Assembly: GCA_004802725.1 (NCBI GenBank)
Contig: SGPM01000146.1
Span: forward strand, 1 to 63,881
DNA length: 63,881 nucleotides
Source of the DNA: Antrodiella citrinella
Lineage: Eukaryota; Basidiomycota; Agaricomycetes; Polyporales; Steccherinaceae
Direction of reading: 5' to 3'
Within the stretch, counting starts at the first letter, position 1, and the number at the start of each line of letters is the position of its first letter. Of the stretch, positions 21,925-32,934 are shown in pieces. The notes below the pieces were generated by a model that saw only the letters and a list, made by a program, of their open reading frames with translations, had not been told where the DNA came from and did not search any database. The translations under genes and the position numbers were made by a program.

Positions 21925-22335
21925 GATGGTTTCGATACGGTTCGTTCTACCGTCCTCCGCCAGTGTCATGTATCCGGCTTCCAGCTCCGAGTCATGGTAT
22001 GCCACTTCTTTTCCCCTCATTATGTAAATCGGTGTTTACACTCACGCACGCAGAAAACCTTCTTGCTTTACCCCACATCATACGGTGTATTGACACAACT
22101 CTGGGGTGGTGTGATGCCTGAAGTGATCCAGCACAATGGCCAGGTACATCCATGTTTCCTTGTTGTTGGACTAGGTGGATGCGTGAACTCACATACATCT
22201 TCTGCATAGTTCTTGATCCCTTGGGCGCGAGCAGCCCGTGCACCCGACAACACATACGACCCCGAGATTGGTGCTCGTCTGTGGACCTGGCTCGAGGAGG
22301 AGGTTGCAAAGTTTGAGAAGAAGCAGGAAGTCTGA
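21925..22335 (+). pseudogene. Short-chain dehydrogenase/reductase, 3' fragment
   Basis: Only the C-terminal part of an SDR is visible. Two well-supported exons, 22054-22143 (KTFLLYPTSYGVLTQLWGG ... MPEVIQHNGQ) and 22210-22335 (FLIPWARAARAPDNTYDPEI ... LWTWLEEEVAKFEKK), are joined by a GT-AG intron (22144-22209). They match the end of fungal retinol-dehydrogenase/protochlorophyllide-reductase-like SDRs (Y-G-x-L-T-Q-L, then PWAR, then LWxWLEEQ). A weak preceding block (VRSTVLRQCHVSGFQ, about 21930-21995) may be the segment that normally reads like TELxRH. The NAD(P)-binding TGxxxGxG and YxxxK parts are absent, so this is a 5'-truncated remnant. Confidence 0.65.
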
Positions 22336-22467
22336 GTCTAGGGTCTGTTTCGCGCACTTCGTCGGTCTACGGTATATGTATTCGTCTCTACTCGTTCACT
22401 CTAACTTCGGATCACTGAGTCATACTATAGGATTTTAGCGGCCAACTCGTTCGCAGGATCCAAAGTA

Positions 22468-23308
22468 GTCTCTGACGTGTTATTAACCCTTATCTACAGG
22501 TGGCATTGCATACCGTGGCGGCCAGATGCCGTGCAGATTGTGGTGGCCGTCAGTACCGGGGTGTCTTAATTGTCCGGATGGATAACGGATCGCCGGTGGC
22601 TTTCCTTCTTCCCCGTCTCTTTCCTCTAAGTACATACCCCCGTGTTCTCGCGACGCGTGTATTCACCGGTACCGACCAACTTTGAAGGCGTACAACAAGC
22701 TCACTGCGAAAGACCCTGCATTACTCTATCATTTCCTTTCCGACGACTCGGATGTCTCTTTGAAACCTGTACATGTGGCCCATTCAAGTTGCCATTCAGT
22801 GTGGCACAAGGTCAGCCTCGATGGATGGTCCCGTCCGAAGCTCAATCAAGGTATGCACAGGTCCCTTCCCACACGTTCTCTCACGTGCGCTTCGCGGGTT
22901 CATGTCAGCCTCTCACCGCTTCAGCCGCTACCTTATAAGAAGGTCCAAGCGGAAACAAGTGTGGCGTCAACCTTTTGCCTCAACCCCCATCATCATCGAC
23001 GCGTCTTTCGTCTTTCATAACGGTGTGTTCCCTATTATGCGCATCTCTCTCGCTTATGACATGCCCCCGCTGCCCGACGCCGAGTCGCGGCCATTCGGCG
23101 CCAACGTCATGGTGCGATGGAAAGTCCGTGTACATCGCGGTCAAGGTAACATCATCCTATCTACCTATTTCCTGTCCTTATGCGCGTTCAATCCAGCTTT
23201 CATCGTGGCGACGATCCCCTTCTCAACGTTGGAGTCCTTGGTGGTCTACGGTGGGTGTCGCCGGACGGTCAGCCTGGATGAAAGTGGTTGCCAGCTGGGT
23301 TGGACGAC
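22468..23308 (+). repeat. Dispersed repeat family, copy B (near-identical to copy C)
   Basis: Almost identical to the minus-strand copy C (31479 down to about 30650): both contain TGGCATTGCATACC, FTGTDQL- and KAYNKLTAKD-encoding stretches, PIIIDASFVFHNGVF and AYDMPPLPDAESRPFGANV. It differs from copy C by scattered substitutions and a 3-base insertion near 23255. Homology to copy C starts at GTCTCTGAC (22468) and stops after about 23308, so copy B lacks the 3' third. Relative to copy A both have one extra base in the 'KVS' exon (GATGGATGG versus GACGATGG), so that exon is out of frame. Confidence 0.7.
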
Positions 23309-24859
23309 TTGAAGAGACTTCAAGAAGAACCAAAACGACCACAGAATCGGACAAGTGGGAATGATGCTCGTGTTTACAAGACGCGAGGTGGAGGCAATCG
23401 AGCGACCTGATCGACCCAGTCCTCGGGGAGACGCCTCAGACGACTGGATCTCAAGCTTCTCAAGGCCCAACGTAAAAATCGGGAAAGGGAATCTATAAGA
23501 GGTCATGATGCCTAGGTGAACACGACGTTACGACGAGAGTAAAGCGGACAAGGGTTCTACACAAACAAGAAAGTGACGACCGGATTTGCCTCCAAGGCTC
23601 AAGGACCCAAACGGTCACATTGCACCGCCGGCAGAACTAGTGAACAGTTGGAGACATGACGACGGTTTAGATACTATCATTGGTTCCAGTGTAAGTGTTC
23701 TCGAAGCTTGCGAGCCCGTATACAACTGCCATAATACAACGGGTGTCAATCCTGATACTAGTTCACTGGATCAGACGACAGCGACAGCAATACACGTTCA
23801 AGACGACAACATACCATTTGTCCTCGCTGGGTCCGATACGGTCAAACATCGCCTCAAAAACTCCTCGGATACTAGCCAGGCTCCTCACAGAATCCATATA
23901 CCCGCAACAGCGCTACCATCTGAGGTAGTAGCAGGTCCGGCGGAGGCGCTTGACCGTTCGTTCCCATAGACTGCAAGAACACAACGCCATGCTTCTGGGT
24001 GAAAACGTGAACACGAATGTGCTGCGGTCGACCGCTTCCGGCCATATATCTTCCAACTTCCTCCCAAAGAAAGTCCTAAGGAAATAATTGCCTCGCTGTG
24101 TGAAGTTTGTTGGTGGAGAGTTGAGAGACGCAAAATAGGCCTTCCGCGCCAGCGCTCACTCGTCGGACACAGGAATACCGAACTGCGTTGTGCATCCGCT
24201 GGAGAACCGTTGTGGTCGTTAAATTCCGATGACCGGTGTCGTCTTGATGAGATTGGACTACATGAGGACTTCGAGTTCTTCAGCGTCATCTGAAGGTGTC
24301 CCCATCGTCCGTGTCGTCGTCTTCATCAGAGTCGGGTTGGTCTACAGTTGTAGTTGCAGGACCAACTGAGAAACGTCAGTGGGTCCAGAATCGCTGCACT
24401 CCAATTGAGCAGACTCGGACTGCAATGCCCACCGACTCGGACAGCAGAGGTGTTGGGTCCCGGTCCTCATGCTGAGAGTCTGTAGACACCTGCGCACGCA
24501 GACTGTGTAGTGAATATGCAGCCGGAGTATTTAACTTACCTACGACATGATAGGAATGGTAGCAAATAAACGAGAACACGCTCTCACTCAATGAGAGCTG
24601 GATGTTCAGACGAGCGGACATGGTCACAGCATTAGAAACAACACGCAGCGGACATTCGTATCACCGGAAGGTATGATAAGTAGCGCAACAGAATGCGGTA
24701 CCGGAATGACGGGACACGTTTCTTCAGGCATAGATAGAAGGCCTTCAAAGCTTCCTCCGTCGAGGAACGTGCCGCGACACTTCGAAGCACTCAGATACGA
24801 CACATGGAAAGTAGCCTTCGGACATGGGTTCTTGATATGTATGCAGGGAACGAGTACAA
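23309..24859. other. No supported gene
   Basis: About 1.5 kb of unassigned sequence. Open frames at 23586-23969 (+) and 23885-24289 (-) overlap each other and show no domain. The stretch 24624-24860 covers the probable 3' flank of the minus-strand Asterix gene. It is probably decayed repeat or former genic DNA. Confidence 0.4.
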
Positions 24860-25429
24860 TCACGAGCTTGGGAATAGAGGTGTTTGAGTCTGCTTTGGGC
24901 CGGGTGTGATCATGAGGAGGGGGACGTATGACGCGACGAGGGCACAGACGGCCAAGCTAACGAACACGAGTGTAAGCTGAAGGCCATCGTAAGTATACGT
25001 TGTGCTTACATGGTAGTGCTGATCGGGCTGTTACCGCCCTCTTTAGTGCGGAGAGGGTGTTGGTTGATGATGCTGTTGATGCTCAAAAGGAGGGCGGGCC
25101 AGGCCAGGAACCTGCTAGGGTATAAGAATGAGTTCGTCTGACGGAGGCAGGTGGACGAACCTGTTCCTTGACACCATGATCAAACCAGAGGTGAACAGAA
25201 CTGGTACGTGTTCAAATTTAGCACCGTCACAGTACTTCATGGAATCACAGCCTACTCACCACCCGCAGAAAGACCATCTGGTGTAGGAATGATGCGTGAT
25301 TAGTGACTGCAATACGGTTGAATGACTGAATGTGGACGCACCTGAACCCTCCACTTGCCAACTCTCCGGGAAGCTGAGCTTCGTCTCGCATGAGACGTCA
25401 CGAGGGTCGTCTCCAGCGATTGCAGACAT
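24860..25429 (-). CDS. Asterix-like (WDR83OS/PAT10 family) ER membrane protein, phase conflict in last exon
   Basis: A small ER protein; the human homologue is a PAT-complex subunit that chaperones membrane-protein insertion. It starts MSAIAGDDPRDVSCETKL (25429), with the family's N-terminal DPR, then a micro-exon (DGLSA), FTSGLIMVSRNRFLAWPALL, SINSIINQHPLRTKEGG and, as the C-terminal helix, LTLVFVSLAVCALVASYVPL followed by LMITPGPKQTQ and a stop at 24860. This order is exactly that of Asterix: two hydrophobic segments with xxHPLRxKEGG between. The segment before the last helix is out of frame with it: after NSPISTTM a stop follows, the only GT-AG gap available is 33 bp, and its phase is wrong (about 24980-25023). 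So either one base is wrong in the draft or the gene is newly broken. Confidence 0.65.
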
Positions 25430-25913
25430 TGCGAAGGAACTGAGGGATGGATAGTCAATACACTGGACCAAGAAACATACAGAAAAACATACACAGTGAG
25501 CAGGTTTACACGTTGCTAAACGACAGCGCCAGTGACATGGCTGCTTTACGTAACCGCTACTTTCCAGTGATCCGTCTCAGAAGTTGATGTTCACGTTGAA
25601 GCTGAAAGCAAAAAAATCAAGGACGCTCCTTCTCGTTCCAAGTTTCTGATATTCTCGACTCTCGAAAGTCCTATTGAGGGCATCTCAGACAGCAAAGCGC
25701 ATGTGCGACGGTGCATCTGAGCTTGTGCAGTGAAATCCCTCGCGTGGTCACTTTTCCTCTCCGCATGGTCGCAGCAACATTCAACCTACTTCATCACCTC
25801 AATTCAACCCGTCTCGATAAAAGTCGGACGAGGCTGATATGTACGCCCCAGGAGACTTCCCAACGATTCCGCTACCGTCGACTTTGTCAGATATCATAGT
25901 CGCGCTCACCGGG

Positions 25914-28900
25914 ATGCTGCAACGAGCTTTACTCTGCTTCACAGCCTTCTTGGCTACCTCAAGCACGATGATGGGTGGACGAGGTGCGGTGGCTGGTGCA
26001 GAGGCGCAGTATCTTTTGGGTTTAGGTGAGTGCGGCGTTTCATACCTGGTGCTGCTGAAGGTTTACGCTGTGGAATAGGCATCGCTGACATCACCGGGTA
26101 CTTGAATTCATCTCTGGACGTGTTATTTGAGCTTACTGAAACGGATGAAGACCCGTTGTAGAGACGAATATGATGGTAAAGCTCGTATATTCAATCGCGT
26201 ATGAATAGCATGTACTCAACGGCGCGACGTAGGGTTATGCCAATCTCCCCCAGACCGATACAGGTCTACACATGCGACAGAGAAGTCGCGCATGGATCAT
26301 AGCAGATGCATCCAACTCTTCTCGTCGCGTGGTATTCATCAATGCTGGTGCGTGTGTTCTACGACACATACCCGGCAACAGTAGCTCACGGACAGTGACC
26401 CCGTACACCAGACATCGCGATGGGAGACACAGGCGTCCGCCGCACCATCGTCTCCGAACTCTCCACCCAATACCCCGGTCTCTACACCAACGAGAACATT
26501 GCCCTCTCCTCCACACACCAACACAGCGGCGTCGGCGGGTACCTCGAGGACCTCCTCCCGCAACTCACCTCCCTCGGCTACGTCAAGCAGACCGCCGACG
26601 CGATCGTAGCAGGGACCGTTCTCGCCGTGCAGCGCGCGCACGACAGCCTCGCACCGGGGACGCTGAGTCTCGGGAACACGACGGTGCTGGACGCGAACAT
26701 CAACCGGTCGCCGAGCGCGTATTTAGCGAACCCGGCGGACGAGAGGGCGCGGTTTGAGTACGATCAGGATAAGGAACTGTCGTTGTTGAGATTCGATGAT
26801 GCGCAGGGGAATGCGAGGGGGTTCTTGAGTTTCTTCCCTGTCCACGGAACCAGTCTGTACGAGGTGAGGATGGCTTCGTATTCATGTCTCTGGGCTCGTT
26901 TTCATCCGTTATTCAGAACAACACGCTGGTCAGTGGTGACAACAAGGGGATGGCCGCCTATTTGTACGAATCATCCGTCGAACCGGCGGCTATGCCTGGC
27001 AACAACACATTCGTCGCAGGATTCGCGCAAGGTACGTCTCACGCACCATCACTCTGCTCCCAACTCAAGACTCTTTCACCAGCAAACGTCGGCGACACGA
27101 GCCCAAACACGTACGCTCCCTCCTACTAACCTTCTTTCTCCCTTCACCTCACCGCACGTCACAGCCTAGGCGCATTCTGCGAATCACCCGGCGAAGCCTG
27201 GGACGGCCTCCCCTGCTCGTTCGAGCACTCCACCTGCGGGAATGCGACGGAAGACTGCCACGGCCGTGGGCCCGGGTTCCGCACGTCCGACTTTGCGTCC
27301 AACCTGATCATCGCCCAGAAACAGGCGGACGGAGCGCAGACGTTGATGTCGGGGAACGGGGCGTTGGCGAGTGTGAACGGGCCGGTGGGGTGGGTGCATG
27401 TGTATTTGAATATGTGGGTTTCCATTCCTGGTTTCGATGGTTCGTCGCTGAACGTCTTGGTCGATAGGTCGTTTCATTCGTTCCAGCTGCCTAACGGCAC
27501 GACCGTGGAGACGTGTCCGCCTGCGATGGGGTATTCGTTCGCTGGTGGCACGACGTACGTTCCTCTCTGCATCTCTTGGCTTCCTCGACCGAACTGATGA
27601 CACGTGCAGAGACGGACCTGGCGCGTTCGACTTCATACAAGGCGATAACTCCTCTTCTCAGTCAGTCTTGACTCTTGAGTCATTCTAAAGTAAAGGTGAT
27701 CGTCAGTTGACAATGATCCTGATAGGAACCCGTTCTGGGAGATCGTCAAAGGGTTCGTCACGCCCCTCCCGCCCCCACAGCAAGTCGCTTGTCATTTCCC
27801 GAAACCAATTCTTCTGGACACCGTAAGCCACACCAGTCAACATCACCTAGACCATGCTGACTGTTTGGTGTGTGATAGGGATATGCTCACGAACCGTACG
27901 AATGGTCGCCGAGCACAGTCGACATTCAGATCCTCCGCGTTGGGAACTTGGTCATGCTCATCATCCCTGGTGAATTGACGACCATGGCTGGGCGGCGTAT
28001 CAGGTACATCATTTGTCCCGCCCGCGTTCCCATCTTTGTTCTTTGCCATTCATGTCTGACTATGTTCACGTGTGCCATAGGGACGCTGTGCGCACCGAAC
28101 TCATCTCCTCAGGCATCATCGGCGACGACGCGTACGTCGTGATCGCCGGGCCTGCCAACACGTACGGGCACTACATCACCACGCCGGAGGAGTATGCTGT
28201 CCAGCGGTACGAGGGTGCATCCACGTTGTACGGTCCGCGTACGTTATGATTTCTCGTCCCTTTTTTCGTGCTGGTGTTGATGATGCTGGGTGCGTCAATA
28301 GACACTCTGGATGCGTATATCGACAAGTACACGAGCTTGGTGCAGTACCTCGCTCCTAATGCGACGGGTTCGCCTGTTTCGGACCCTGCGCCCGTGGATC
28401 AGACCTCGAAGGCTATCTCTCTCCAGGTAACATCGCATCTCTCTCCTCACTGTACTAATGTGCACAATGCTCATAAAGTGTGTTCGTATTGTTCGTTCCT
28501 ACAGACGGCAGTGGTGTTCGACGGCGCGCCGTTCGGCCAACAGTTCGGACAGGTCATCGCAGATGTGAACACCGGGACGGCGTATAAAGCGGGTGATACC
28601 GTCGTGGCACAGTTCGTCGGTGCGAACCCAAGAGTAAGTTGTTATCACCCTTGTCGCGCCTCACGGAAATGCTCATTTAATACTTCGTGTCTTTGGCAGA
28701 ATAACCTGAGGCTCGAAGACACGTTCCTGACTGTAGACCAGCAAGTGAACGGGGCGTGGCAAGCTGTCAGATCGGACTCGCATCCGTCGACGACGTACCA
28801 GTGGTTGAGGACCGATACCGTGAGTTCCCGCTTCATACTATACTCTGCCCAGGTGAACGTTTGCTGATTAGATATTTGAACATCGTGTGCTATTAGGTCC

Positions 28901-29117
28901 TTGGCTATAGCACTGTCAACATCTCGTGGTACGTTCCAATCCAACCCACACATTCTTTCGTCCCTACTCACGATTTGTGGTTTTGTTTGGTAGGATCATT
29001 GAGGACGCTACGCCCTCCGGAACCTACCGATTCACCTACTTCGGGGACTACAAGCCAATCATCGGGAAGATCACTGCGTTCACGGGGCATTCCTCTACTT
29101 TCACGATCTCCTCTTGA
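25914..29117 (+). CDS. Neutral/alkaline non-lysosomal ceramidase
   Basis: Secreted or surface-exposed amidohydrolase that splits ceramide to sphingosine and fatty acid. The preferred start (25914) gives a signal peptide, MLQRALLCFTAFLATSS; an upstream in-frame ATG at 25839 is possible. Landmarks in order: IADITG with PVVETNMM and GYANLPQTDTGLHMRQRSRA, IAMGDTGVRRTIV, LSSTHQHSGVGGY (Zn ligand region), SFFPVHGTS (second His), ANVGDTSPN (the NxGDxSPN motif with the catalytic Ser), CHGRGPGF, DGPGAFDFIQGD, ELTTMAGRRIRD, AGPANTYGHYITTPEEY, YEGASTLYGP, then a C-terminal immunoglobulin-like domain ending IGKITAFTGHSSTFTISS. At least twelve short introns join in phase, so the gene appears intact although it lies inside a decayed region. 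Confidence 0.93.
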
Positions 29118-29740
29118 CTCTCCGCAACGCATAGCTCGGACTCACTCGTGATTACGATCCCCGATCCACGATTCCCATTTCTTGATGCTTACTGTGTTTG
29201 TGTTTGTGTTTTGCTCTTTCTCGCTTTGAATCAACATGGACGATTGTACTGAACGCTGGATTAGATACGGTTTTGCACGAATAGGATGACTGGTATATTT
29301 CAATTGTGTAAGGACCAAGCTTGATCGACGATTCTGAAACTATACGAGATGATATATTGTCAAAAAGCCACCCTCATTCGCGTACAGGTCTGTTTTACCA
29401 TCTCGTGATTTAACCAAGTGGTCTTCACTCGCTTCGCGTCAGCTGTCGTCCAGGACCGTGGACCGCAATCGTTTTGGCTGCTTCGTCGCTGGACACGATG
29501 CGACTACTCGGGATCCCTGACTCATACTCGTCTCCCTCTGCAGTAGCTCTCCACGGCTCGATGCATGTTGATTGTCCAGTCGCTTGTAGTTTGGCCTGAG
29601 CTTTGGAGGCATATTTGGCGTGATCTTGGATCTGCTCCGCTTCACTTCTAGTATTCGATCTCATATCTTCGGGTTCACCTGGTCATCACGGCCTCTTATG
29701 AAGTGCCTTTACAGATCCTCACGTTGGTCTTGGGGTTCGA
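29118..29740. other. No supported gene; ceramidase 3' flank and unassigned sequence
   Basis: The first 150 bp are probably the ceramidase 3' UTR. The rest has only short overlapping open frames on the minus strand, with no recognised motif. Confidence 0.4.
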
Positions 29741-30246
29741 TCATCTGAGGCGTTCGCTTGAGGACTGGAACGATTGTGTCGTTTCATGCCGCGTATCATG
29801 TAACCTGTTGATATGGCCCAGACTTAGCACTATCTCCTCCCCCGAGCGACGCTTCTCGGTCGTCGCGAGTCCTGCCAGCGTATCTCGTGAGCCAGGTATG
29901 ACCTTATCCCTGGGGTCGTCCGTTTCCGTTTGGACCTTGTGAGTGTGTATAGTCAGGTCCTCTGTGTCCCTGGGCCTTCGTGATACATGCGGGGTGATCA
30001 TTTGGTGCGCCTAGTCAGTGCCACGAATGGGCTTGAGGACCGGAGCGTTCGTGTCGCTGTCGTCCAAGTGTTCCCCGGGCTGCCAACGCCGTTCGTTAGG
30101 TCGTCACTCGCGACGCGTTTCGGTCGTCGCGAGCTGCTCCAACGGATGTCAGTGCCGTAGGGAACCTGTGAGGTGACTTCACCTCCTAGATCGTCGAGAT
30201 GCGTGGTCCTGGGCGCTGAGTGGCATCTGCTGCAATGAAGAGACAT
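29741..30246 (-). repeat. Tandem duplication of the 3' end of repeat copy C
   Basis: Read on the plus strand, 29752-29905 (CTTGAGGACTGGAACG ... GACGCTTCTCGGTCGTCGCG) and 30034-30165 (CTTGAGGACCGGAGCG ... GACGCGTTTCGGTCGTCGCG) are related, same-orientation segments about 280 bp apart. The inner one encodes, on the minus strand, DIRWSSSRRPKRVAS, shared with copy A (DIYIRWHSSRPPRRVA, about 20928). Confidence 0.5.
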
Positions 30247-31479
30247 CTCAGAGACGCTTGAACGATGTGCGCATTTTGATTCCGGTGACGAGGCGAAGAT
30301 CTTTCAGAGATTTTCAGTTATATTGATGAGCTCGAGATGTGTCCTCGAAAGAGAGCCTTGCGCCAGGCCGAGCCAACGCAGAGAGAAGCACTGCATACTT
30401 GAGTGATAAGTGGGGACGCGTCAACAACAAGAGAAAGGATCGCATCACCACGTGCCGTTGAACCGTCTTGCAAGGCCGAGGACGCATCGCCGATGAGGAG
30501 GTTGACGTCCGAATGGTTGACGCCACACTTACGGTGTCCATCGCGCACGTATGTATCCTGCGGTGAGGGGCTGACCGAACCTGAAAGACGCGTAACAAGA
30601 TGAATATGGAGGTAGGTGAGGCTGACATACCTTGATTGGGATCCAAACCAGCCTGGAAACTTACTTTCATCCAGGGTGACCGTCCGACACCCACCGTAGA
30701 CTACCAAGGACTCCAACGTTGAGAAGGGGATCGTCGCCACGATGAAAGCTGGATTGAACGCGCATAAGGACAGGAAATAGGTAGATAGGATGATGTTACC
30801 TTGACCGCGATGTACACGGACTTTCCATCGCACCATGACGTTGGCGCCGAATGGCCGCGACTCGGCGTCGGGCAGCGGGGGCATGTCATAAGCGAGAGAG
30901 ATGCGCATAATAGGGAACACACCGTTATGAAAGACGAAAGACGCGTCGATGATGATGGGGGTTGAGGCAAAAGGTTGACGCCACACTTGTTTCCGCTTGG
31001 ACCTTCTTATAAGGTAGCGGCTGAAGCGGTGAGAGGCTGACATGAACCCGCGAAGCGCACGTGAGAGAACGTATGGGAAGGGACCTGTGCATACCTTGAT
31101 TGAGCTTCGGACGGGACCATCTATCGAGGCTGACCTTGTGCCACACTGAATGGAAACTTGAATGGGCCACATGTACAGGTTTCAAAGAGACATCCGAGTC
31201 GTCGGAAAGGAAATGATAGAGTAATGCACGGTCTTTCGCAGTGAGCTTGTTGTACGCCTTCAAAGTTGGTCGGTACCGGTGAATACACGCGTCGCGAGAA
31301 CACGGGGGTATGTACTTAGAGGAAAGAGATGGGGAAGAAAGAAAGCCACCGGCGATCCGTTATCCGTCCGGACAGTTAAGACACCCCGGTACTGACGGCC
31401 ACCACAATCTGCACGGCATCTGGCCGCCACGGTATGCAATGCCACCTGTAGATAAGGGTCAATAACATGTCAGAGACTC
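29998..31479 (-). repeat. Dispersed repeat family, copy C (inverted, longest copy)
   Basis: Runs from about 31479 (AGAGAC, opposite strand) down to about 29998. It covers every block seen in copies A and B: the leader with TGGCATTGCATACC, the KAYNKLTAKD block, SVWHKVSLD, PIIIDASFVFHNGVF..AYDMPPLPDAESRPFG, the third exon ending ..SSI at 30318, and a last block with EVTSQVPYGTDIRW. The large open frame 30318-31172 crosses putative introns, so it is not a sound gene model. It may be the least damaged member of a family whose ancestral protein had about five exons; no domain was recognised. Confidence 0.6.
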
Positions 31480-31719
31480 CGTAAATTTCTTGGAGGTCAC
31501 GCACGCTCCGGCCGATATGAGAAAGACTGCGTGATTTAATGAGCTATATTTCGAGGAATAGGAAATAAGGAATTTAAAACTGACATGGAACATGAATTAT
31601 TACAATATACTTAGTAAGGCTACAGTGAGGACATTGGACACGGATATGATATCACTACGAAAGAACCAATGGGAATTTGCAAACAAGGCGACCAGATGAC
31701 AAGCTTGTTGGTGAGATCA

Positions 31720-32934
31720 TCAAACATCGTCGAGGGTGGTACTGGGTAACATCTCGTATAGACCCCGTTGCAACATATTTCCGAATCGATCAAGAGTCCA
31801 CCGGTCATAGAGCGGCTGGTCAAAAGGGGCGGCATTGAAGTTGTGGAACTTGCATTGAAAAAGCATGTGACTGAACTTGCGCTTCGTTGCAGGCGGGCTA
31901 GTAGCCAGCGGACGGAGAGCCTGTAGAAGGGTTGGATACTACGAAAACGGAAGATTCAGTGAATCGGCATTATCGTGTCAATAAGATCAGCTAACCTTGC
32001 GAATCACACGTTGAGCGGCGTATGCAAACACCAGATAATTGTCGAGGTCGTTGAATTCCCACTGGCCTTCCGATGATCCGTCACTCTCGCTCGCGACTAC
32101 ACCGCCTCCGAAGTCGAAAAAACACGGGTCGTACCAATGGCCGTCCCGAGGGTCTTTCATCACCACCACGAGCACGTGCGGACAGCGACTTAGACTGTCA
32201 GAAAAATCAGTGATGTCGAACGAGTTGTAGTGTAAACAAAACGCACGATTTCTCCCCGCCATTCTCGTCTAACAAGGCGACTGACTGTTGGCGTGTGGCC
32301 GTGAGCGCCGCGGAGGACAAGTTGTTAGAGTAGCAAATACACACGTCTAAGGCGTCGCTCATGGCTTCGATGAAATCCGCCACGGTAGTAGAGACAGGTG
32401 GCCTTTCTCTTGGGATGTACGTGAAGATGACGAACGCTGCCTCGGATTCCTCTTCATCTGGGATGATGCGCAATGCAGGCGTTTGACAGTGATCGTACCA
32501 TGGTTTCTCCCCCGTAATCGGAAAAGATGTGCTGCGCTTTCGGATGACCGATAGTTCGGAAGAATCGAAACTTGCTCTGTAGATGTGTACACGGACTCCG
32601 TTGGGGCATCAATGGTGGACAGGAGGTTCTGGTGCATCGACATAATAAGCAATGCGGCGGTCTCGACAAACGTAATTGGTACGACTTACTCGGAATTGAC
32701 TGCTGAAATTGGGAAAATCGAGGTGCTTCACTAATCCCCCATTCAAGTGGCTGCCATGCCAGGTGCTGGGCGGTGTCTTTGGGCAGAGCGTGTAACCTTT
32801 GGACTCGAGAAAGCGACGCTTGGAAGCCCTGCGCGATGGATGAGACGAGATTCCAGTGCAAGTTGCGTATCTGGTAGGATGAAGTCAACATTGTCGACAT
32901 CGGAAGCAGTGAACGATGAAGTCGGCATTGCCAT
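31720..32934 (-). pseudogene. Degenerate kinase-like gene, relative of 17142-19322
   Basis: It shares the N-terminal ASKRRFLESKGYTLCPK motif with the kinase-like gene at 17142-19322, then shows kinase-like segments: DHCQTPALRIIPDEEESEAA, FVIFTYIPRERPPVSTTVAD and FIEAMSDALDV in the N-lobe/hinge region, and WYDPCFFDFGGGV, which looks like the DFG strand. An HRD-type catalytic loop was not found: the intervening part reads TATRQQSVALLDENGGE and HYNSFDITDFSDS. The C-terminal exon ends MLQRGLYEMLPSTTLDDV at 31720. The 5' frame could not be joined to the FLESKGY frame without an unsupported splice. It is either a pseudokinase or a decayed copy. Confidence 0.5.

Noticed and set aside
30318..31172. 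284-aa minus-strand frame in repeat copy C as a single gene
   Set aside because: It reads through intron-like GT..AG spacers shared by all three copies, so it is a composite open frame rather than one exon.
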